Source: Baffinella frigidus
Lineage: Eukaryota > Cryptophyceae > Cryptomonadales > Baffinellaceae
Assembly (NCBI GenBank): GCA_026770585.1
Contig: MU647151.1
Span: 80,970 to 91,549 of the forward strand
Reading direction: 5' to 3'
DNA: 10,580 bases
The notes beneath the pieces were generated by a model. That model searched no databases and was not told the origin of the DNA. It saw only the letters and a list, made by a program, of their open reading frames with translations. Position numbers and translations under genes: made by a program. Shown in pieces: positions 5,848 through 10,580 of this stretch. Positions within the stretch are counted from its first letter, which is position 1; every line of letters begins with the position of its first letter.

Positions 5848-6183
5848 TGGATAGCTATCCCTTCAGTGGCCATGGGGTCGAATTCGACTCCAAACAAGTC
5901 CTAGGCAGGTCCTAGGGGCCTACGGTAGGGCGTATCAGCCTACTCGCCACTTAAGGGCTATCCACTCTACACGATGTGAGCTGATGCAGGCAGTGAATCT
6001 TGGTCTGCCGATCTCATCCGGACGAGTATTTGAGACAAATACCATTTCGGGGACCTCCGATCCAATTTGCACCGAAAATTACTGGTCCGGTGTGTAGTAA
6101 TTTTCTTGACCAGATCGTATTTGAGTCACATTCTCGTCGCGATTCGATCCGCGGACTTCAGACACCTATTTGCCGGGGCACAG
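5848..6183. other. No gene; small palindromes
   Basis: Perfect palindromes GGATAGCTATCC (5849-5860) and GTCGAATTCGAC (5877-5888), and a 10-bp stem GAAAATTACT/AGTAATTTTC with a 12-base loop (6074-6105), are visible. A 65-codon open frame at 6000-6197 has no distinguishing feature. GATTCGATCC near 6131 resembles a tRNA T-loop, but no cloverleaf can be drawn around it. Confidence 0.5.
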
Positions 6184-6245
6184 GGGTTAGTGGTTGACCA
6201 CTTTTCATTACCGGGTCAAAAGGGTTAGTGGTTGATCACTTTCCA
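6184..6245 (+). repeat. Direct repeat GGGTTAGTGGTTGAYCACTTT, two copies
   Basis: Copies begin at about 6183 and 6224, 41 bp apart, differing at the Y position. The GTTGATCACTTTCC portion also occurs at 3531-3544, tying this locus to the GTTGAC-motif elements at 3.1-3.6 kb. Confidence 0.7.
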
Positions 6246-6293
6246 AAAGGCTTGGGGCCTCTCCAGTATCATCGAGGTCCTTTCTGTGGGTAA

Positions 6294-6327
6294 TAAAGAA
6301 GAAGAAGAACAACAACAACAAGAAGCA
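6294..6327 (+). repeat. GAA/CAA trinucleotide microsatellite
   Basis: TAATAAAGAAGAAGAAGAAC passes into ACAACAACAACAAGAAGC, a short AAG-to-AAC compound microsatellite. It directly precedes the left end of the 6326-6649 element. Confidence 0.9.
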
Positions 6328-6649
6328 CAGGGGTTACTCGCGATCAGGAACACAGCGCCGCTAGGGTGGTCCTACGCTCCTAGGCCTAGCGGCGTATTGC
6401 CCGGATAGCCTACAGGGATATCCGGGCCATAAGAACAACCTGGGTAAATCCTCGGTCGGTACCTGTGTTCTTAAATTAGTACCAGAGGGTTGACTACGCG
6501 AGATTTAGTCAACCCTCTGGTGCTAAATTAAGAAGACGCGGGCCCGAAATCCGGTGCGGGTTCTTGAGTTGTGGGTTCTTGTAACCCAGATATCTCTGTA
6601 CGGTAGGACCCTAAGGCAGTTTGTGCCCTTGATTTCGAGTAACCTGCCT
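6326..6649. mobile_element. Second, diverged GGTTACTCG-ended element with nested hairpins
   Basis: GGTTACTCGCGATCAGGAAC (from 6332) pairs imperfectly with the stretch ending at 6644 (GTGCCCTTGATTTCGAGTAA, then CC). Its interior shares AGGGTGGTCCTAC (left) and TACGGTAGGACCCTAAGG (right) with the 5159-5377 element. Nested stems: CGCCGCTAGG/CCTAGCGGCG (6356-6394), GCCCGGATA/TATCCGGGC (6399-6427), GAACACAG/CTGTGTTC (about 6349-6470), and a separate 28-bp stem at 6469-6533. No coding capacity. Confidence 0.6.
6469..6533. repeat. 28-bp stem with 9-base loop (GAGGGTTGACTA hairpin)
   Basis: The left arm (6469-6496) and right arm (6506-6533) match at 26 of 28 positions, around loop CGCGAGATT. The stem ends in GGGTTGACTA/TAGTCAACCC, the same GTTGAC core seen in the elements at 2.1, 3.2 and 3.4 kb. 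It may be an independent small element inserted in its host element. Confidence 0.8.
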
Positions 6650-6854
6650 CCGTCGGGTTGACAGACTATTCTTAACTTGACATGCGGCAGGTGTGCGGTA
6701 CAAATCCGTCAACTTTGGAGCGGACAAGAGCCTGGTCTCACCAAATTGGTGAGATCGAATAGACTCATGCGACAGAGCTAGGATCTAGTCGCACCCACAA
6801 ACAAGCTACATCTCAGAAAGCGCCCTTCCACACAAGGGGGCTTCCCACATCGGT
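6650..6854. other. No gene; small hairpins
   Basis: CAAATCCGTCAACTTT (about 6705-6720) is an inverted near-copy of AAAGTTGACAGATTTG at 3632-3647. A perfect 8-bp stem TCTCACCA/TGGTGAGA with a 3-base loop lies at 6736-6754, and GCGAC/GTCGC at 6769-6792. Nothing coding. Confidence 0.5.
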
Positions 6855-7061
6855 CTATTTATTTTCGAAAATAAAGGGTGCCACGGCAGTACCACGGCAC
6901 TTACTGAGAATTGCTCGGTCCAAAGACATGTTATTCACCGACATATCGACCAGAGTTCTGGCCAGAATCTCCATCAATACCCGCTGCGTGGCGAAAGGGA
7001 CCTCGTTTGGCGTGAACAGAACAGAGGCAACCCTCCACTTAGGCGGCGCGCTAACCCCCAC
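6855..7061 (-). pseudogene. Open frame, possible gene fragment between two palindromes
   Basis: 68 codons with no ATG start (GTG at 7061, in-frame TAA just upstream). The peptide from KWRVASVLF through NEVPFATQRVLMEILARTLV to NMSLDRAILSKCRGTAVAPF has balanced composition and two plausible helices. The codons look ordinary, unlike nearby chance frames. The stop falls in an 18-bp perfect palindrome (6858-6875), and a 24-bp perfect palindrome (7082-7105) lies just upstream. A splice acceptor (CCTAAG before TGG AGG) could make this an exon. No family recognised; fragment or chance frame remain possible. Confidence 0.3.
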
Positions 7062-7081
7062 TTAGCAGCGGCCGAGTTCCT

Positions 7082-7105
7082 TTTCGCCTTGAATTCAAGG
7101 CGAAA
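7082..7105. repeat. 24-bp perfect palindrome
   Basis: TTTCGCCTTGAA is followed immediately by its reverse complement, with an EcoRI-type GAATTC at the centre and no loop. A second loopless palindrome, TTTATTTTCGAAAATAAA, lies at 6858-6875; together they bracket the minus-strand open frame at 6855-7061. Confidence 0.95.
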
Positions 7106-7202
7106 TTCCGGTTAGGTTCCAGGGCAATGGATAAGATTCGAGTACAAACAGTTTAGATAGACTGTATCCGTAAAGCCCCCGGTGGCTGCTGAGTGGTGTC
7201 CT

Positions 7203-7476
7203 TACGGATGTCCTACCGCAGGGTCCTAAGGACGAATAACTCATGGAAATTTTGGCCCAAATCGGGCCGACTTTCCGTTCACTTATCCGCAGGACCCCCC
7301 CTATGTCCCTACGCTATTACCTACCGTAGGGTCCTATGGCTTATCGCTCATGGGTTATCCAGAAATCCCTTCGAAGTCCGTTGTGTGGGGGGAGGAACCG
7401 GGCATACCGTAGGGTCATATGGATGATTCACTCATGGGTTATTCAGAAATCTCTTGGAAAAGCGTTGTGTGTGGGG
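7203..7476 (+). repeat. Tandem copies of the GTGTGG-ended right-end block
   Basis: Three units related to 4830-4986 follow each other: a partial (7203-7238, CCTACCGCAGGGTCCTAAGG), a fuller one (7239-7388) and a shorter one (7401-7476). The fuller copy has the same order as 4830-4986: TTCCGTT, then CGCAGGACCCC, CTATGTCCCTACGCTA, ATCCCTTCGAAGTCCG and TTGTGTGG. The last two are each followed by GGGGAGGAACC. Open frames through here are the repeat read in phase, not genes. Confidence 0.7.
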
Positions 7477-7762
7477 GGAGGAACCTGGGTGGGCGGGAAC
7501 AAAGGCAAGCGGTCAGGCTCTGCAACACGCCCGACGACTTCACAAAGCCCAAAGTGGTTGAATCTGTACCAGCAATGACTTTGGAAAGGTGTCCAGGGAT
7601 GAACCCTTTTTTAGGGGAGAGGAGAAGGCACCTGGTTTGGCGGGGACAAAAGCGAGGGGCGCGCCTTCCTTGCCGACAAACGTGAGCGACGGGCCCGCAC
7701 CTGCGCAACGAAAACAGGTTTCGAAGCTCAACCACAGGTTACGCGCCTCATCCACTTTGGGC
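7477..7762. other. Unresolved region with several overlapping open frames
   Basis: Open frames on both strands (plus 7419-7685 and 7589-8023; minus 7439-7735 and 7540-7773) overlap and none stands out. The plus frame near 7520-7640 (CNTPDDFTKPKVVESVPAM and onward) and the minus frame near 7560-7720 both have fair composition. I cannot say whether a decayed gene lies here; no domain is recognised. Confidence 0.3.
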
Positions 7763-8056
7763 ATTGGAGCCATTCCCTGGTGTTATCAGGGGGGTTGTAC
7801 ATCGAGATGCAAGAGAGGCTCACCCACTTCAGGCACACTCCACAGGTTACGAGTACCACCCATAGGTTACGAGGCTCAAGAACAGGTAACGAGGCCCATG
7901 ATGCGAGGCGAACAGGTTGTCAGCCGCGAGTTGACTAGAAATTGGTTTCGAGATTGGAGCCATTCCCTGGTGTCATCAGGGGGGTTGTACAGGAAAGGCG
8001 AGCGGCAGGCCTCCCGAACCTGAGCAAACGCCAAAACCAGGTTACAAGCACCACCC
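7714..8056 (+). repeat. Irregular cluster of ACAGGTTACGAGG motifs
   Basis: About seven variants occur, at 7714, 7734, 7842, 7862, 7882, 7912 and 8037. Typical form is ACAGGTTACGAG followed by GCTCA or TACCACCC. Spacing is about 20 bp within groups and irregular between. It looks like a decayed short tandem array and does not have the regular repeat-spacer form of a CRISPR. Confidence 0.6.
7763..7800 (+). repeat. 38-bp direct repeat, copy 1 (copy 2 at 7953-7990)
   Basis: ATTGGAGCCATTCCCTGGTG, then TYATCAGGGGGGTTGTAC, occurs twice 190 bp apart with a single mismatch. The sequence between is not an obvious copy of anything, though it holds several AGGTTACGAGG motifs. The high identity suggests a recent duplication or an element with direct repeats. 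Confidence 0.85.
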
Positions 8057-8059
8057 ACA

Positions 8060-8251
8060 GCCACACGAGGCCATCTATGCGAACAGATTCCAAAGTCAAT
8101 TATTGGATTGTTGCCCAGGAAACACGCCAAAAGCCAGCAATTGGTCACGTGGCGCCCGAAAAGCGGGCGCCACGTGACCAATTTTCAATAGAAATTACTA
8201 CACACATTTAGAATAGACATTTATTCTGTTGGCATGGGTGGCCTCGTGTGG
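8060..8251. mobile_element. Inverted-repeat element with a perfect 20-bp central hairpin
   Basis: The ends CCACACGAGGCCA (8061-8073) and TGGCCTCGTGTGG (8239-8251) are perfect inverted repeats, and similarity continues inward (ATGC, AACAGA). At the centre, AATTGGTCACGTGGCGCCCG (8139-8158) and its exact complement (8164-8183) flank the loop AAAAG. The stem includes CACGTG in each arm. AGAATA/TATTCT at 8211-8228 forms a small side hairpin. No coding frame. MITE-like. Confidence 0.75.
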
Positions 8252-8290
8252 AGGTTTCGGGGCCCAACCACAATATATGCGAGGCTCAAA

Positions 8291-8458
8291 ACCCTGCGCC
8301 CTAACCCCTAAAACCCCAAACCCCTAGACATTTTGGCGTGAACCCTAACCCCTAATCCCTAAACCCTAACCCCTCAAGCCCGTGAACCCAAACCCTACAC
8401 CCTATACCCTATGCCCTAAACCCTAAACCCCAACCCCTAAACCCTAACCCCAACCCCC
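8291..8458 (-). repeat. Telomere-like repeats, C-strand orientation
   Basis: Units such as CCCTAAA, CCCCTAA, CCCTACA and CCCTATG run from about 8291 to 8458, with one short interruption near 8325-8340. The orientation is opposite to everything downstream. The switch to G-strand occurs across a 60-bp spacer at 8459-8520. Confidence 0.95.
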
Positions 8459-8520
8459 GGCAGACCGATGGAACCGCGACGGTTGGATGACGCTTCTGGC
8501 GAGCCTCCTGCTTCGGTGTT
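8459..8520 (+). repeat. Conserved spacer unit GGCAGACCGATGGA...CGGTTGG, copy 1
   Basis: This unit recurs in the same orientation at 8628-8680, 9585-9645, 9932-9981 and 10442-10491, with a more diverged relative at 9065-9122. The constant parts are GGCAGACCGATRGA, CGGTTGG and GCGAGCC followed by CCT. Copies 1 and 4 keep GGAT(G/A)ACGCTTCTGGCGAGC; the last two are shortened to GGTTGGTAGG(T/C)GAGCCGCCT. Each is followed by fresh telomere-like repeats. Function unknown. Confidence 0.9.
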
Positions 8521-10521
8521 TAGGGCTTAGGGTTCAGTGTCTAGGGTTTAGGGTTTAGGGTTTAGGGTTTAGGGTTTAGGGTTTCGGGTTTAGGGTTTCG
8601 GGTTTCGGGTGTAGGGTTTGGGATTTAGGCAGACCGATGGAACCACGGCGGTTGGACATGTTGCTCGCTTCCTGGTTTAGGGCTTGGGGTTTGGGGTTTG
8701 GGGATTGGGGTTTGGGGTTTGGGGTTTCGGCTGCAGGGTTTGGGGTTTGGGGTTTGGGGTTTGGGGTTTGGGGTTTGGGGTTTGGGGTTTGGGGTTTGGG
8801 GTTTGGGGTGTAGGGCTTCGAATGTAAGGTTTCGGGCTTGGGGTGCAGGGTGTAGGGTTTAGGGTTTCGGGTTTGGGGTCTGGAGTTTCGGGTGTAGGAA
8901 TTAGGGTTTCGGGTTTCGGTTGGTAAGGTTTCGGGTTTCTGGTTTCGGGTTTCAGGTTTCGGGTTTCGGGTTTCGGGTTTCGGTTTTCGGGTTTCGGATT
9001 TCGGGTGTAGGGTTTCGGGTGTAGGATTAAGAGTGTAGGGTGTAGGGTTGAGGGTTGAGGGTTTGGGCAGGCCTCGCCGCCCAGAGAGTTGCGGTGCGCG
9101 GCAAGCGAGCCTCCTACCTCGGGGTTTAGGGTTTAGGGTTTAGGGTTTGGGGTTTGGGGTTTAGGGTTTGGGGTTTAGGGTTTGGGGTTTGGGGTTTGGG
9201 ATTTTGGGTTTGGGGTTTGGGGTTTAGGATTTCGGGTTCAGGTTTTAGGGTTTGGGTTTTGGGGTTTACGCTCGGGGGAATGGCGGGCGGGGGAGAGGCG
9301 CGAAGCTGCTTGTCCGGTGGCGGCCTGGGCGAGTGGCGACCCCCCGTCTGGCCCTGCAACGCCCAAACGTTGCTCAATAACACATCTTTGCACCCACCAT
9401 TCTTCATTAGTACCACAGAATAAACGCCTGCAAGGTGAGGCACGTGCGCACTGGTGGTGGCTTCGGTCGGGGCGAGAGGCGATGCTCAACGTCCGGCGGC
9501 GGCCTAGCCGCGATCCGCGATCCGCCGTCTGCCCCTGCAACGCTGCATGCCTCAAGGCTTTGAAGTGTAGCGTTTATGGTTTTGGGCAGACCGATGGAGC
9601 CTCGGCGGTTGGATAACGCTTCTGGCGAGCCCCCTGGTTTGGTGTTTGGGGGTTAGGGTTGAGGGTTTAGGGTTTGGGGATTGGGGTTTGGGGATTGGGG
9701 TTAGGGGTTTAGGGTTTAGGGTTCAGGATTGAGGGTTTAGGGTTTAGGGTTTAGGGTTTGGGGTTTGAGGTTTGGGGTTTGGGGTTTAGAGGTCAGGGTT
9801 TAGGGGGTTAGGGTTGAGGGTTTGTTTGGGTTTAGGGTTTAAGGTTTAGGGTTTAGGGTTTAGGGTTTAGGGTTTAGGGTTTAGGGTTCGGAGGTTAGGG
9901 TTTAGGGGGGTAGGGTTTAGGGTTTGTTTGGGGCAGACCGATAGACCCTCTGCGGTTGGTAGGTGAGCCGCCTAGTTTCGGGTTTTGGGTTTGGGGTTAT
10001 GGTTTAGTGATTAGGGTTTAGGGTTTAGGGTTTAGGGCTTAGGGTTTAGGGTTTGGGGTTTGGGGTTTAGTGATTACGGATTACGCCTTGAGGTTTACGG
10101 TTCAGGGTTCAGGGTTCAGGTTTCTGGGTTCAGGGTTCAGGGTTTGGGGTTTGGGGTTTAGGGTTGAGTCATTAGGGATGAGGCCTTGAGGTGTAAGGTT
10201 CTGGGTTTCTGGTGAGGGTTTCTGGTTTCTGGGTTGATGGTGTATGGTCTGGGGTTGGGGGTTTAGGTTGTAGTGTATAGTGTTGAGTGTTAAGTGTTTA
10301 GTGTTTAGTGTTTAGTGTTTAGTGTTTAGTGTTCAGTGTTCAGTGTTTAGTATCGAGCGTTTCTTGTTGAGGTTTTAGAGTTTAGGGTTTAGGGGATTAG
10401 GGGTTAGGGGTTTAGGGGTTTAGGGTTTGGGGTTTGTTTGGGGCAGACCGATGGATCCTCTGCGGTTGGTAGGCGAGCCGCCTGCTTTTGGGTTTGGGGT
10501 TTGGGGTTTGGGGTTTGGAGT
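8521..10521 (+). repeat. Telomere-like repeat region, G-strand, in variant blocks
   Basis: Nearly continuous heptamer-like repeats with locally homogenised variants: TTTAGGG x5 at 8547-8581 and x6 at 9845-9886, TTTGGGG x10 at 8739-8808, mainly TTTCGGG at about 8928-9012, TTYAGTG x7 at 10297-10345, and TTCAGGG near 10100-10140. Spacer units and a GC-rich island (9275-9580) interrupt it. Open frames here only translate the repeat (for example alternating GFGVWGL) and are not genes. The G-strand runs toward the right edge, as it would at a right chromosome end, but the degeneracy argues against an active terminus. Confidence 0.95.
9293..9362 (+). repeat. GC-rich 70-bp direct repeat, copy 1 (copy 2 at 9474-9543)
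   Basis: Both copies start GAGAGGCG, keep GTCCGGYGGCGGCCT in the middle and end CCGTCTG(G/C)CCCTGCAACGC. They are the same length and 181 bp apart. They form a non-telomeric island between telomere-like arrays. The sequence between them (CACATCTTTGCACC and onward) is unique. Nothing in it is convincingly coding. Confidence 0.8.
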
Positions 10522-10580
10522 TAGAGAGAGGGAGAGAGATGGAGAGAGAGAGAGAGCGAGAGAGAGAGAGAGAGAGAGAG
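10522..10580 (+). repeat. (GA)n microsatellite at the window edge
   Basis: TTAGAGAGAGGGAGAGAGAT passes into a nearly pure AG run that continues to the last base, so its true length is unknown. It follows directly on TTTGGGG repeats. Confidence 0.95.

Noticed and set aside
5537-5897. Open frames across the chained hairpins
   Set aside because: The same short peptide recurs because the DNA repeat has a frame-preserving length; the frames span element ends and symmetric arms.
6100-6180. tRNA gene suggested by GATTCGATCC
   Set aside because: No matching acceptor, D or anticodon arms could be drawn around it.
7589-8023. 144-codon plus-strand frame as a gene
   Set aside because: It runs through direct repeats (7763-7800 and 7953-7990) and the AGGTTACGAGG cluster, and opposing frames are equally open. 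No domain seen.
7714-8056. CRISPR-like array
   Set aside because: Motifs are short, variable and irregularly spaced, and the context is eukaryotic.
9126-9616. Open frames of 89-144 codons in the telomere-like region
   Set aside because: They translate the heptamer repeat (GFGVWGL or PKPQTLN patterns) and its GC-rich island, not a gene.
10400-10580. True chromosome terminus at the right edge
   Set aside because: Repeats are degenerate, interrupted by spacers, and end in a (GA)n tract instead of pure TTTAGGG.

Overview
The window looks like an interstitial or subtelomeric piece of a nuclear chromosome from a eukaryote with plant-type (TTTAGGG) telomere repeats. Green algae and plants, dinoflagellates, chromerids and apicomplexans, oomycetes and some other protists fit; the sequence does not let me choose among them. 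There are no operons, ribosome-binding sites, rRNA or convincing tRNA genes. Base composition is patchy: a GC-rich coding island, AT-richer inverted-repeat elements, and G-strand/C-strand-biased telomere-like DNA.

Layout. 1-460: degenerate telomere-like repeats with a 57-bp spacer unit present twice. 461-1900: GC-rich island holding the only convincing gene, a 314-residue minus-strand frame (683-1627) encoding a disordered, Pro/Ser/Arg-rich protein with two C-terminal copies of an EM[LF]KW[EG]HEE motif; a weak small frame (1657-1866) diverges from it. About 1990-8250: a dense, partly nested collection of short inverted-repeat elements (MITE or foldback type). They include a three-hairpin element (1993-2302), a palindromic telomere-repeat foldback (2947-3105), a near-exact double foldback (3122-3504), a TIR-bounded segment holding two convergent open frames (3690-4108), and a 398-bp element with CCACACAGCG ends plus shortened relatives (4432-4986 and 7203-7476). 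There is also a family with TACAGGGGTACC ends, five copies, three of them chained end to end (4986-5799), and a family with TACARGGGTGACTCG ends, one copy of which carries a member of the previous family inside it (5159-5377). 8291-10520: telomere-like repeats that switch from C-strand to G-strand orientation at a 60-bp spacer unit; that spacer recurs about six times among blocks of variant heptamers (TTTAGGG, TTTGGGG, TTTCGGG, TTYAGTG). The window ends in a (GA)n tract.

No gene system is visible. No transposase, reverse transcriptase or integrase is recognisable, so the elements are non-autonomous and any mobilising enzyme must lie elsewhere. What is interesting is architectural: nesting and chaining of elements, a gene whose 3' end lies inside an inverted repeat, and a telomere-repeat region organised into homogenised variant blocks punctuated by one conserved spacer. 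All family assignments rest on reading by eye, without alignment software or database search.
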